NCBI GenBank assembly: GCA_945906105.1
Contig: CAMDQO010000020.1
Span: forward strand, 1-49,775
DNA length: 49,775 nt
Reading direction: 5' to 3'
Source of the DNA: Novosphingobium sp. Chol11
GTDB taxonomy: Bacteria; Pseudomonadota; Alphaproteobacteria; Sphingomonadales; Sphingomonadaceae
Positions 16,925 to 25,717 of the stretch are shown piece by piece. The translations under genes were made by a program, and so were the position numbers. Each line of letters begins with the position of its first letter. Within the stretch, counting starts at the first letter, position 1. The notes below the pieces were generated by a model. The model made no database searches, had not been told where the DNA came from, and worked only from the letters and a program-made list of their open reading frames with translations.

Positions 16925-18505
16925 ATGCCAAATGCTGTTGATCGCTTCGGTGGCGGTGGGCCTGTGCTGCATGGTGGCTGGACCTCCGGCTATGTGATCC
17001 CGCCGAGCCGCCTATTTGGGGCGAACGGTGTGCGGGCAGGTGCCGACGGGCGCCTTTATGTGGCCCAGCTCGCCGGTAGTCGGGTGAGCGCGATCGATCT
17101 CGACACCGGCGAGATGGAGCATCTGCAGAATACCGGCGGTGAGATTACCGGGCCGGATGACATTGCCTTCGACGAAGAGGGCAATCTTTACGTCACAGAA
17201 TTTACCGCAAGCCGGGTCAGCATACGCGCGACCGGCGGCGCGACTCGCATTCTGCGCGATGACATTCCCGGCGCCAACCCGATCACCTTCCAGCAAGGCC
17301 GCCTGCTGGTCGGCGAATGCCGCATTGGCGCGCGGATTATGGAACTGGACCGCAACGGCGGTGCGCCGAGAATTATCCTCGAGAATGTGCCGATGGCCAA
17401 TGCCTTCGAGATTGGACCAGACGGCAAGCTCTATTTCCCGGTTATGGGCACGAACGAGATCTGGCGCGTCAATCTGGACGGCAGCGAGTGCGAAGTGATC
17501 GTCGGCGACCTTGGTGTGCCCGATTCGGTGAAATTTGATAGCAAGGGTCGCATCGTCTCAACCCAGATGGCCAGCGGGCAGGTGCTGCGTATCGATCCGG
17601 TCAGCGGCAGCCGTGAAGTCCTCGCTGACATCGGCCCCGGCCTCGACAATTGCACCTTTATTGGCGAGCGTCTGTTCGCCTCGCATACGGCCGGTTCGAT
17701 CCACGAGATCCTGGCTCCTGGCAAGCTGCGCGCGCTGAGCGAAAACGGACTGCTCTGGCCGATGGGGATCGCCTTTGATCAGGATGGTACACTGTTCGTC
17801 GCCGATGGCAGCTATGCCTATGTGGGGCCTGCAAACGGTCAGGTCGGTATGGCCGGGATGCTGGGCGCGCCCGGCTATCCAGGAGCCTTGCGCGGAGCCG
17901 CCGCTGCCGGTGACGGTGCATGGTTTGTCACGGCATCGTTCGGTGAGGTCTGCCGATGGACCCCCGCTCAGCAGAAAAACGAAGTGCTGGCCGATGGCTA
18001 TGACCTGCTGATGGGCGTCGCTACAGACAGCTCCGGCCGCGTGGTCTTCGCCGAGTTCGGCGGCGGACGGGTGATGGCGCTGGAGAACGGTCAGGTGACA
18101 GTGCTCGCCTCCGGCCTCGATGGGCCGTCGGGCGTGGCGATTGGTTCGGACGGAACGGTCTATGCGAGCGAAAGCGGGGCGGGGCGGGTGGTCAGGATGC
18201 GTGAAGGCAGCGCCGAAACGGTTGCTGATGGGCTCCAGCTTCCCGAGGGCATCGCTGTGGTTGGAAACTCGATTTATGTGATTGACGTTGCCGCGCGCGA
18301 GATGGTCCGGTTCGACACCGACGGTAGCGGGCGGGAGGTGATCATCTCCGACCTGCCGGTAGCACGCCGGAATCTGGGTCCGGTCGGCGACATGAGCGGG
18401 CCGATGCTGTCATTCGCCAGCCTTGCCGCCGGGAATGACGGCAAACTTTACGTCGGCGCGGATGGCAACGGCAGCGTGATGGCGCTCACCCCGCCGCGCG
18501 GCTGA
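16925..18505 (+). CDS. SMP-30/gluconolactonase-like beta-propeller, double length
   Basis: A 526-residue protein made of many NHL/SMP-30 type blades: repeats of the kind DGRLYVAQ, EGNLYVTE, DGKLYFPV, DGTLFVAD, DGTVYASE and DGKLYVGA recur along the whole length. SMP-30 family lactonases are usually near 300 residues, so this looks like two propellers or one enlarged one. No signal peptide is visible, so it acts in the cytoplasm. A lactone hydrolase working on a Baeyer-Villiger product is an attractive but unproven role. The ATG follows GGGAGAG. A CTAG palindrome lies upstream and a hairpin downstream. Confidence 0.75.
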   Translation: MPNAVDRFGGGGPVLHGGWTSGYVIPPSRLFGANGVRAGADGRLYVAQLAGSRVSAIDLDTGEMEHLQNTGGEITGPDDIAFDEEGNLYVTEFTASRVSIRATGGATRILRDDIPGANPITFQQGRLLVGECRIGARIMELDRNGGAPRIILENVPMANAFEIGPDGKLYFPVMGTNEIWRVNLDGSECEVIVGDLGVPDSVKFDSKGRIVSTQMASGQVLRIDPVSGSREVLADIGPGLDNCTFIGERLFASHTAGSIHEILAPGKLRALSENGLLWPMGIAFDQDGTLFVADGSYAYVGPANGQVGMAGMLGAPGYPGALRGAAAAGDGAWFVTASFGEVCRWTPAQQKNEVLADGYDLLMGVATDSSGRVVFAEFGGGRVMALENGQVTVLASGLDGPSGVAIGSDGTVYASESGAGRVVRMREGSAETVADGLQLPEGIAVVGNSIYVIDVAAREMVRFDTDGSGREVIISDLPVARRNLGPVGDMSGPMLSFASLAAGNDGKLYVGADGNGSVMALTPPRG

Positions 18506-18512
18506 GTGCGAT

Positions 18513-18534
18513 GGGGCAGACTTGCGCCTGCCCC
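18513..18534. terminator. Hairpin between convergent SMP-30 and xylE genes
   Basis: Perfect 7-bp arms GGGGCAG and CTGCCCC enclose an 8-base loop. It fills most of the 35-bp gap between the stop of the SMP-30 gene and the stop of xylE, so it can serve both strands. A T-run is lacking, so it may be a weak or mRNA-stabilising structure. Confidence 0.6.
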
Positions 18535-18540
18535 TCCACA

Positions 18541-19461
18541 TCAGGTCAGGACGCTGAGGAAGCGATCATTCAACTCGCGCGAATGATAATAGATCGCCTT
18601 GCCCAGCTTGTCGGCAGTCCAGGTCACGACTTCCTGATCGGGATAGAAATAGTCGCCGCCTGAGAACACTTCGTTACGATTGCCCGATGGATCGAAGAAG
18701 TAGATCACTTGGCCGTGTGTCAGTCCGTGACGGGTCGGTCCCATGTCGAGTGGGACGTCCTCCATTGAGATGATATCGGCGGCACGCAGCACTTCGTCCC
18801 AGCTGTCGAGGTGGAAAGCGACGTGGTGCAACTTGCCGTCGTCGGCATTGCGGATAAAGGCGATGTCGTGTTCCTTCATCGAACAGGTGAGGAACTGTGC
18901 GACTCTAAAGTCGCCGTCCATCACCTGCTCGGCGAGTTCAAAGCCCAGAACCGAAGTGAACAGATCGAGCGTGCCGTCAAGGTCTCCGCCATAGAGCAGG
19001 CAGTGATCGAGCCGGCTGACTTTCATGCCCTTGAGATCGCGTGGCCAGGCTTCGGGATTGACCTGCGCAACGCCCCATTTTCCGGTGCGAGTCTTTTCTG
19101 CATAGAGTTCGAAGTCATGGCCAGTGGGCGAATCGAAGCGGATCCGGCGGCCGCAGTCATCGAGTTCACCGGCGGGAATTTCCTCGACCTGGCAACCGTA
19201 GGCTTTCAGCTCGGCTGCCAGATTGTCGAGCACGGCATCGCTGACCACCTTGAAGCCGAAGAAATCGAGCCCGGGACGATCTGTTTCGCGCAGCACCACC
19301 GAGAACTTGTCGCTTTCTGTCCAGCCCTTGAGATAGACCCGGCCCGAAGCATCCCGGTGCGTTTCGACCAGGCCAACGATGTCGCGGTAGTGTCGAACCG
19401 CCGCCGCCATATCCATGACCCTGATCTGGACGTGTCCCGGCCGCATCACTCCCTTTTTCAT
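18541..19461 (-). CDS. xylE: Catechol 2,3-dioxygenase
   Basis: A 306-residue type I extradiol dioxygenase that cleaves catechol next to the hydroxyls to 2-hydroxymuconic semialdehyde. It matches XylE/DmpB nearly along its full length: [11 protein letters not shown] at the start, [11 protein letters not shown] in the middle, [10 protein letters not shown] and the C-terminal [14 protein letters not shown]. The iron ligands are visible at His153, His213 and Glu264. The start has GGGAG at 8 bases. It lies 24 bp after xylT, the classic xylTE order. It implies that the pathway passes through catechol or a methylcatechol. Confidence 0.97.
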   Translation of the reverse strand: MKKGVMRPGHVQIRVMDMAAAVRHYRDIVGLVETHRDASGRVYLKGWTESDKFSVVLRETDRPGLDFFGFKVVSDAVLDNLAAELKAYGCQVEEIPAGELDDCGRRIRFDSPTGHDFELYAEKTRTGKWGVAQVNPEAWPRDLKGMKVSRLDHCLLYGGDLDGTLDLFTSVLGFELAEQVMDGDFRVAQFLTCSMKEHDIAFIRNADDGKLHHVAFHLDSWDEVLRAADIISMEDVPLDMGPTRHGLTHGQVIYFFDPSGNRNEVFSGGDYFYPDQEVVTWTADKLGKAIYYHSRELNDRFLSVLT

Positions 19462-19485
19462 ATCTTTACTCCCTTGTTTTCACGT

Positions 19486-19800
19486 TCAATCGGTCCGGCT
19501 GTGAAATTCTAGCGCGCCGGCGGGTAGCGTCCGGCAGGCCAGGACATAGCCCTGAAGTTCTTCGGCCTCGCTGACATGTGACCGGCTCATCTTGCCTGTT
19601 TGGTAGTCGCCACCCAAAATCCTGACCTTGCACAATCCGCAACCGCCCGTGCGGCAGCCAACCCGGATAATTGGGTGGCCCGAACGAACTGCTGCGCTGA
19701 GCAGCGATTCGCCATCGTGGCAGCTAAAGGACTGCTTGCTGACAAGATCGGTGACGAGATGTTCGATGTGAGCCAAGCTGCCGCAAATCCAAAAAGCCAT
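19486..19800 (-). CDS. xylT: XylT-like plant-type [2Fe-2S] ferredoxin
   Basis: A 104-residue ferredoxin with cysteines 49, 54, 57 and 89 in the pattern CxxxxCxxC...C, and the stretch VGCRTGGCGLCKVR that is typical of XylT/DmpQ. XylT re-reduces the iron of catechol 2,3-dioxygenase after it is oxidised by substituted catechols. It sits directly upstream of xylE. The start is uncertain: the ATG at 19800 has no ribosome binding site and almost touches the CTAG-type palindrome at 19803. An in-frame TTG eight codons later would give a size closer to XylT. Confidence 0.92.
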   Translation of the reverse strand: MAFWICGSLAHIEHLVTDLVSKQSFSCHDGESLLSAAVRSGHPIIRVGCRTGGCGLCKVRILGGDYQTGKMSRSHVSEAEELQGYVLACRTLPAGALEFHSRTD

Positions 19801-19802
19801 TT

Positions 19803-19822
19803 CTAAAATATTAGCATTTTAG
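19803..19822. promoter_or_regulatory. Overlapping CTAG-type palindromes upstream of xylT
   Basis: CTAAAATATTAG (19803-19814) and TTAGCATTTTAG (19811-19822) overlap by four bases. Both fit the recurring 12-mer in either orientation, and together they make an AT-rich inverted repeat (CTAAAAT ... ATTTTAG). The site is immediately next to the first possible ATG of xylT, so bound protein would block the start region. Confidence 0.5.
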
Positions 19823-19867
19823 GAATGGCTCTGCAACCGGCTTGGGCGAACAAGAGTTGAGGGCAAA

Positions 19868-20970
19868 TCAAGCCAGGATGGCGAGCGCCGAGGGCGTGTC
19901 GAGGTCCATGAAGGCGGCGGCATAGCGTTTGACTTTGGTGGAGCAGATCGGGTGGCTCTGGTAGTTCGCGCTGGAAGAAGTCGCCAGCCAAACCGCCAGG
20001 CCATAGGCCGGGGTCGACCGGTAGCGCAGCCATGCTTCGTCGCGCGAGGGCAGGTCGGGCAGGGGGACTTCGAGCGCCTGCCGGTATTGCTCGACCAGTT
20101 CGCGCTCATGCCTCCGGCGTTCGGCCACATCCAGCGCGCTGACGAGGAAATAGCCAACATCGAAAGCCCAGTTGCCACGGCGCACGCAGGCCCAGTCGAG
20201 GAATCCGAATTCGCCGCTGGGCAGCATATAGCTGTTGCCGACATGGGCATCGCCATGCAGCAGAGTGAACGGCCCTTTACCGACAGTCCGGATATAGTCA
20301 GTCCATGCGCGCTCGACCCCGGCAGAACCCATTTCGGCAATCTGATCGGGCAGGCTGGGCCGGACATTGGCGATGCCCTTGCCGCAAGTGCCGCGCAGGA
20401 TCATGCGGAAGCTAAGTGTCGCCCGCCATGTTTCCACCCAGTCAAGCGTAGGCTGGCTCTCGGCGGTGAAAGCCCAGAAGGTGCTGTGGAGCCGGGCAAG
20501 GCCCGAAGACCCAGGGCAACCGCTTCAACGCTGACTGGCTGGGTGGCGTCATGCAGGGTAACACCGCGTTCGCAGAGGTCTTCCATGATGACCAGTTCGT
20601 TGAGCCTGGCCCGGTCGACCTGCCCGAAATATTCGGCGGGATGCTCAACCGGGACCGTCACGCCCGAGCCATAGAGCAAAGCTTCCCGGTAGAGATTGCC
20701 GGTCATGAAATGCAGCAGTCGGTGCCAGATATCGCCTTGGGATTTAACGAAGACCGCTGCCGGCCCTGTGCCTCGTGCATATTCAAGGCCGATCCTGGCC
20801 CGGCTGCTGGTACCCTCAGATCCGTTGATCAGCGTAACTCGTGAGAGGTAGGCTCCCGGGTGCTTCGCGGCGATGATCGGCGTCAGTTGCTCGGGTGTGA
20901 ACTGCCAGTCCTTTGGCGCACGCAGCTTGGATATGGTTTTGCCGCCGGGTGTCACAGTGCATGTCCTCAT
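19868..20970 (-). pseudogene. Aminoglycoside phosphotransferase-like kinase, frameshifted
   Basis: Two adjoining minus-strand frames together form one phosphotransferase of the APH/choline-kinase fold of about 365 residues. The N-terminal part (20970 to about 20500) has the substrate/ATP lobe (FVKSQGDIW, LVIMEDL). The C-terminal part has the catalytic loop HGDAHVGN and the metal site FLDW. They are joined by a shift near 20496, where restoring one base in a run of G/C gives a smooth reading (ALARLHSTFWAF). So it is either a recent single-base deletion or a sequencing error. Family members in catabolic clusters may phosphorylate an alcohol substrate; no aminoglycoside role is implied. Confidence 0.8.
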
Positions 20971-21003
20971 TCGGTTCGCCTACTTGGGCCGCCTTGTTGC
21001 ATC

Positions 21004-21015
21004 CTAGAATTTTAG
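21004..21015. promoter_or_regulatory. CTAG palindrome between kinase and amidohydrolase genes
   Basis: The 12-mer CTAGAATTTTAG lies in the divergent spacer, 33 bp upstream of the kinase start and 138 bp upstream of the amidohydrolase start. It is a close match to the recurring motif. Confidence 0.55.
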
Positions 21016-21153
21016 TGTCCAGACGGAACGATCACGCTTGTCCCCCACTAGGCCGGACTCTGTCACTACGGTCGATGGATTGGAAACTCCTGTCGAGAAA
21101 TTCGCGGCATTGCGCTTTAGGGTGCAGGCTGAGATTGACCCGGAGAAACGCCG

Positions 21154-22320
21154 ATGCTCGATGCAATCACCACCGAAATCTTTCCGTCCGAGGGGCACGG
21201 TGCCCCGAATGACCGCATCGCGCAGGCCGAAGGCGAAACCGGCCTACCCACCGGCACTCTGGTGTTTTCTGCCGACGATCATGTCTCGGTTGGTGAGGAC
21301 ATCTTTTACAACAACTTTCCAGCACATCTAAAGGGATACGCTCCCCGTCTGTGGCGCGATGAAGAAGGTGTTTTCCAGATCGGCATGAACGGAAAATCGT
21401 TCCTGCCACCGGCTTTCGTCGAAGTCGTCAGCCATTTTGAGCGGCGGCCGGGCTGCGATGCGGCGAATGTCGAGGCGCGGCTGGCCGACATGGATGCCGA
21501 AGGGGTGGACAAGTCGCTGGTGTTTCCCAACGAGGTGCTGGGTACATTGGCCTTTCCCGACCACGCCCTGCGCGAAATGTGTTTCCAGATTTACAACGAG
21601 TACATTGCCGAATGGCAGGCAAGGGCACCAGGTCGGCTCCATGCCGTTGGGCTGATCAACTGGTGGGATCCGGCGGGAACTCGGCGCAGTCTTGAGCAGC
21701 TCAAGTCACTGGGGCTGAATACGTTCCTGATGCCGCTCAATCCATTCACTTTCGCCGATGGCACAAATATCGACTATGGCGGCAAGGCGATGATCCCGGT
21801 GTGGGAAGAGATCGAGGCCTCGGGAACTCCCGTCGCGCACCACATCGGCGAGGGCGACTTCGGCCATGATGAGCATAACCGTGTGGCGATGGGGCTGATC
21901 CAGTTGGTCCATTCGTTCCGCGAGATGTTTGGCAAATATGTGTTTGGCGGCATCCTTGATCGCCATCCGGGGCTGAAGGTGGGCTGGTTCGAGGGCGGGA
22001 TCAATTGGGCAGTCTCCACGTTGCAGGATGCCACCCACATCGATGCCAGCATCAAGCACACCTACAACCTGCCGATGAAACACGATCCGGAGTATCATTG
22101 GCGCAACAACATGAGCGCTTCGTTCATGGTCGATCCACTGGGTCTCGAAATGATTGATCGCATCGGTGTTGAACGCGCATTCTGGTCCACCGACTACCCG
22201 CATAACGAGGGTACGCTTGGCTACACCCGCACTTCAATTCGTTCGGTGGTAGAATCGGTCGGTGTCGAGAAAGCCATCAAGATCGTCGGGGCCAACGTCG
22301 CTAAGTTTTTAAGCGTCTAG
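21154..22320 (+). CDS. Amidohydrolase family 2 protein (ACMSD-like)
   Basis: A 388-residue metal-dependent TIM-barrel protein of the amidohydrolase-related family that includes aminocarboxymuconate-semialdehyde and resorcylate decarboxylases. Visible landmarks are SADDHVS at the N-terminus (in place of the usual HxH), HHIGEG in the middle and WSTDYPHNEG near the end with the conserved metal aspartate. The family catalyses non-oxidative decarboxylation or hydrolysis of ring-derived acids. CCGGAG precedes the ATG. A luciferase-like monooxygenase follows directly, probably in the same operon. The exact reaction cannot be read from sequence. Confidence 0.87.
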   Translation: MLDAITTEIFPSEGHGAPNDRIAQAEGETGLPTGTLVFSADDHVSVGEDIFYNNFPAHLKGYAPRLWRDEEGVFQIGMNGKSFLPPAFVEVVSHFERRPGCDAANVEARLADMDAEGVDKSLVFPNEVLGTLAFPDHALREMCFQIYNEYIAEWQARAPGRLHAVGLINWWDPAGTRRSLEQLKSLGLNTFLMPLNPFTFADGTNIDYGGKAMIPVWEEIEASGTPVAHHIGEGDFGHDEHNRVAMGLIQLVHSFREMFGKYVFGGILDRHPGLKVGWFEGGINWAVSTLQDATHIDASIKHTYNLPMKHDPEYHWRNNMSASFMVDPLGLEMIDRIGVERAFWSTDYPHNEGTLGYTRTSIRSVVESVGVEKAIKIVGANVAKFLSV

Positions 22321-22374
22321 AGCTTGATGACGACCGGGCTCCCCATGAATTCATTTTCAGGCATGTCGATAACC

Positions 22375-22381
22375 AAGGAGG
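22375..22381 (+). promoter_or_regulatory. Strong ribosome binding site deciding a TTG start
   Basis: AAGGAGG is followed after five bases by an in-frame TTG at 22387. No other start in this frame (ATG at 22324, 22327, 22345 or 22363) has a comparable site, so TTG is taken as the start of the luciferase-like gene. Confidence 0.65.
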
Positions 22382-22386
22382 CAAAA

Positions 22387-23544
22387 TTGGCCAAGCGCAA
22401 GAACAAGCTTCGTCTCGGTCTTTTCATTGCCCCGTTCCATGCGCCGAACGAAGACCCGACACTGGCGCTCGAGCGCGACCTCGATATTACGCAGTATGCA
22501 GACGAACTGGGTCTGGCCGAGGTCTGGTTCGGCGAGCATCACTCAGGTGGCTATGAAATCATTATGTCGCCCGAACTGATGATCGCGGCCGCCGCCCAGC
22601 GCACCAGCCGCATCATGCTGGGCTCCGGCGTTATCACGGTGCCTTATCATAACCCGCTGATGACCGCTAACCGGATTGCCCAACTCGACCATATGTCGCG
22701 TGGCCGCGTGATCTTCGGGGCGGGACCAGGCATCCTCACCGCAGATTCGCACATGCTGGGGCTGGACGCCCGCGAATCGCGCGAAAAGCTCGATCAGGGC
22801 ATTGGCGTGATCAAGCGACTGCTCGCCGGCGAGATGGTTACGGATAAGTCCAGCTGGTACGATCTGCATGACGCGCACTGCCACTTGACGCCTTATCAGG
22901 ACTCCATCGAAATCGCCCTCGCCAGCGCATTCACGCCGAGCGGCGGCACGCTCGCAGCCAAGCATGACACGGCGCTCCTGTGCCTCGCCGCTACCAGCCC
23001 AGATGGCTACGATGCACTTTCCGGCAACTGGGCGATCGCCCAAGCGGCCGCTGTAAAACACGGCCGGACGATGGACCCGGCCAGAGTTCGCTGCGCCACC
23101 GACATGCACATCGCCGAAACGCGTGATCTGGCAATGGATCAGGCGCGCAAGGGCTTTGCCATCACGCAACGCTATTTTGTGAACCAGACAGCTCATATCG
23201 CCGCTTCCCCGTTCGATGTTACGCTCGAACAGATGGTCGAAAGTGGCGAGATCATCGTTGGCACACCGGATGATGCGATTGCGCAGATCCGTCGGCTCGA
23301 GGCGAAAATCCCCGATTTCGGCACCTTGCTGCTGTTCGACAAGAACTGGGCAGGTACCCAGCACAAGAAGCGCTCGCTGGAATTGCTGATGCGCTACGTG
23401 CTGCCAGAAATTAACGACACAAATGCCAGTCGGCAGAGGTCCTTCGATTGGCAAGGCGAGCATGCGCAGGAATATTTCGAAACCATGCAACAAGCCACCC
23501 AGCGCGCATTTGACAAGCATGCCATGGAAAACCCGCAGGGCTGA
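22387..23544 (+). CDS. Luciferase-like (LLM class) flavin-dependent monooxygenase
   Basis: A 385-residue member of the bacterial luciferase fold (TIM barrel using reduced FMN from a partner reductase). Family features include VWFGEHHSGG, ITVPYHNPL, and GRVIFGAGPG. The layout is close to the limonene-monooxygenase/alkanal-monooxygenase-like group. It likely oxygenates a terpenoid, ketone or sulfur compound. No reductase lies next to it; the one encoded at 35718 could serve. The start is a TTG with AAGGAGG at 5 bases; upstream ATGs would add up to 21 residues with no family match. Confidence 0.88.
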   Translation: MAKRKNKLRLGLFIAPFHAPNEDPTLALERDLDITQYADELGLAEVWFGEHHSGGYEIIMSPELMIAAAAQRTSRIMLGSGVITVPYHNPLMTANRIAQLDHMSRGRVIFGAGPGILTADSHMLGLDARESREKLDQGIGVIKRLLAGEMVTDKSSWYDLHDAHCHLTPYQDSIEIALASAFTPSGGTLAAKHDTALLCLAATSPDGYDALSGNWAIAQAAAVKHGRTMDPARVRCATDMHIAETRDLAMDQARKGFAITQRYFVNQTAHIAASPFDVTLEQMVESGEIIVGTPDDAIAQIRRLEAKIPDFGTLLLFDKNWAGTQHKKRSLELLMRYVLPEINDTNASRQRSFDWQGEHAQEYFETMQQATQRAFDKHAMENPQG

Positions 23545-23586
23545 TGTAGCAGTAATCTCTCGAGCATTTGAGCTAATCAGATCGCG

Positions 23587-24150
23587 TCAAACCTTGTCAC
23601 TCGGTTTCCATGAATGTTCGACCTGATCTTCAGGGTAGATTCCCAGACTGTTGCTGATCATCGCCAGCAGCGTGTAGTTAGCAACCATGAACACCACTTC
23701 GATGAGCTGACTATTTGTGTAGCGATCAGCTAGCACCGCCCAGGTCTCATTCGCTATGCAGTGATCGCGCACCAGTTCCTCGGCGGCTCTTACCAACGCT
23801 TTCTCGAATGGTGAAAGGCCACTGCCACCGCGCTTGGCTTCCTCGATTTCCTCGTCCGACATTCCCGCTTGCCGGGCAATGAAAAAGTGATGCGCCAGTT
23901 CATAGGTTTCCCCGCACAAGGTTGATGTGCGCAGAATCAGGATTTCCTTGTCGCGCAACGGGATCGATGGTTCGCGCCCCAGTTGCATGGCCAGCGGCTC
24001 ATACTTCTTCAGAAGGACCGGATTTTGAATCAGTACCTTAAAAAAATTGAGTTGGTTACGGGGATTCTCCCGACCACCGAACATGGCCAGGTCTGCGTCA
24101 GGGACTTTATCAAGCGTCATAGGGGTGATGCGGGAGGATTGTTTGGTCAC
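23587..24150 (-). CDS. Carboxymuconolactone decarboxylase family protein (second copy)
   Basis: A 187-residue CMD/AhpD-fold protein with Glu69 (RDKEILIL), Cys79 and His87-His88 (YELAHHF), followed by RQAGMSDEEIEE. It is related in layout to the protein at 464 but clearly not a recent duplicate. I start it at GTG 24150, preceded by AGGA at 7 bases; the frame continues to 24249, but that extension overlaps the CTAG palindrome and is not family-like. It is convergent with the luciferase-like gene and divergent from the crotonase gene. No substrate is known. Confidence 0.82.
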   Translation of the reverse strand: MTKQSSRITPMTLDKVPDADLAMFGGRENPRNQLNFFKVLIQNPVLLKKYEPLAMQLGREPSIPLRDKEILILRTSTLCGETYELAHHFFIARQAGMSDEEIEEAKRGGSGLSPFEKALVRAAEELVRDHCIANETWAVLADRYTNSQLIEVVFMVANYTLLAMISNSLGIYPEDQVEHSWKPSDKV

Positions 24151-24242
24151 GGGAGGATCCTGTTGCTGGGGCGCTATTTCAACGATTGGCGGGATTGTCC
24201 TTCGGCTGCTTTTGCGAGCTGACATACAACGCCATCTGATCT

Positions 24243-24254
24243 CTAACATTCTAG
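24243..24254. promoter_or_regulatory. CTAG palindrome upstream of the second CMD gene
   Basis: CTAACATTCTAG (CTAGAATGTTAG on the minus strand) lies 93 bp upstream of the CMD start in the 454-bp divergent spacer. It is a full match to the recurring 12-mer. A further CTAG occurs five bases on, making a looser repeat. Confidence 0.55.
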
Positions 24255-24321
24255 GAGACTAGGTCCAAGCGAACATGCTCTGTATGGGGTGATTCGCAGA
24301 AAGACATCGAGGTAAGTCCAT

Positions 24322-24480
24322 ATGACTCACGCATCTCATGAAGAACTGGCCTGGATACAGCGTGATGCTTATTCGCGCGGGGCCGGTTCCACAGTTGCGG
24401 TGCTGAACATCGCGATCCGGGTTGATGCCAGCCTTGCCGACATGGGCGTAGGCGCGGGCCGCAAGTGTTGGGGCCACTAG
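24322..24480 (+). CDS. Possible 52-residue ORF in the spacer, unrecognised
   Basis: The spacer between the second CMD gene and the crotonase gene (24151-24604) is 454 bp. It holds the CTAG palindrome and this short frame, which begins MTHASHEELAWIQRDAY and has GAGGTAAG a few bases before its ATG. It matches no family I know. A second short stretch in another frame just after it (around 24487-24555) also looks protein-like, so the two could be remnants of a broken gene. It may equally be non-coding leader sequence. Confidence 0.2.
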   Translation: MTHASHEELAWIQRDAYSRGAGSTVAVLNIAIRVDASLADMGVGAGRKCWGH

Positions 24481-24604
24481 GCGCTGATGGACGGCAGACA
24501 AGAATACATGATCGTCGACAACTGGCTCGATCTGGCCAGCAACCCAGCAACTTGATAGCCCCGCCCTCAAGCAGCAAAGCGGCGGACAAGAGAGGACAAA
24601 CTTC

Positions 24605-25555
24605 ATGCCGGAAAGTGAACCCCGCACTACCGAAGACATGCTCACATACGAAAAGGATACCGCGAACAAGGTCGCCTGGCTGACGCTCAATCGTCCAGAA
24701 AAGATGAATGCCCCAGATACGGCGATGCGCATGCGTTTTGCCGAAGTGCTGCACATGGCGAATGTCGATGACGAAGTGAAAGTGTTGGTGATCAGAGGGG
24801 TTGGTGAACACTTTGGCACCGGCGCCGATCTTCCAGAAATGCTTCGCAAAATGCGCGACGACCCACTGTTCGAATTTGGCATCGATCAGGATTCGGGCGC
24901 CAAATATCCGCCGGCGGACACGTTCCGGAACTTGTTCCACGTCAATTCCCACTATGCCAGCGCGCGCGGGGGATGCCGCAGTCTTCAGGAATTCAAGAAG
25001 ATCAGCATCGTCGAGGTGAAGGGCTACTGCTATGGCTGGCACTTCTATCAGGCGGCTGACGCCGACCTGGTAATCTCGTCCGATGATGCACTCTATGGAC
25101 ACGCTGCCTTTCGTTACATGGGCTGGGGTCCGCGCATGTGGACCTGGATAGAGACCATGGGACTGCGCCAGTTTCAGGAGATGTTGTTCACCGGACGACC
25201 GTTCACCGCCGCAGAGATGCTTGCGTGCGGTTTCCTCAACCAGGTCGTGCCCCGCGCTGATCTCGAAGCCGAGATCGAGAAATACGCCATGGCATGCGCC
25301 CACAATGGCTCTTCCGACCGCATTGTGATGCAGAAGACCTTCCTTGAATTGTATAAGCAGCAGCGCGGCGAATACTTCGGCAGCACATTGACCTCGGTGT
25401 TCGAAACGCTGGGGCATTTTGCCCGGCCTGACGCCGGTGACCAGACGCTAGGAATGGAGACGATGAGCGGTGATCTGGCTAAGGCGGTCAAAAGCGGCGA
25501 GGACAAGATACCTCCCTCTTGGCGATTGAGCGTGTCGGGGCGCAATCGCGATTGA
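24605..25555 (+). CDS. Enoyl-CoA hydratase/isomerase family protein, atypical
   Basis: A 316-residue crotonase-fold protein: LTLNRPEKMNAP near residue 27, then the oxyanion segment GTGADLPEM and the second block GYCYGWHFYQAADADL. By eye, neither glutamate of classical enoyl-CoA hydratase is in place (Tyr and a non-acidic residue instead), and the protein has a longer C-terminus. It may be an isomerase, hydrolase or C-C bond lyase on a ring-derived CoA ester. AGAGGA precedes the ATG by 8 bases. It is the first gene of the run leading to the CoA-transferase pair and P450. Confidence 0.82.
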   Translation: MPESEPRTTEDMLTYEKDTANKVAWLTLNRPEKMNAPDTAMRMRFAEVLHMANVDDEVKVLVIRGVGEHFGTGADLPEMLRKMRDDPLFEFGIDQDSGAKYPPADTFRNLFHVNSHYASARGGCRSLQEFKKISIVEVKGYCYGWHFYQAADADLVISSDDALYGHAAFRYMGWGPRMWTWIETMGLRQFQEMLFTGRPFTAAEMLACGFLNQVVPRADLEAEIEKYAMACAHNGSSDRIVMQKTFLELYKQQRGEYFGSTLTSVFETLGHFARPDAGDQTLGMETMSGDLAKAVKSGEDKIPPSWRLSVSGRNRD

Positions 25556-25717
25556 GAAGGCCTTTGACCCAGTTGTCGTTCGGCACATGTCAATCCAGTC
25601 GATGGTCAGGGAACTTCTGTCGAAACTTCGGGAATAATCCGTGCCAACATCGCGCCGCTGGGCCTGCCGCAGCAACGAGCGACGGGGACTTCCAGCCCCA
25701 GGGGAGTGAAGTTCACA

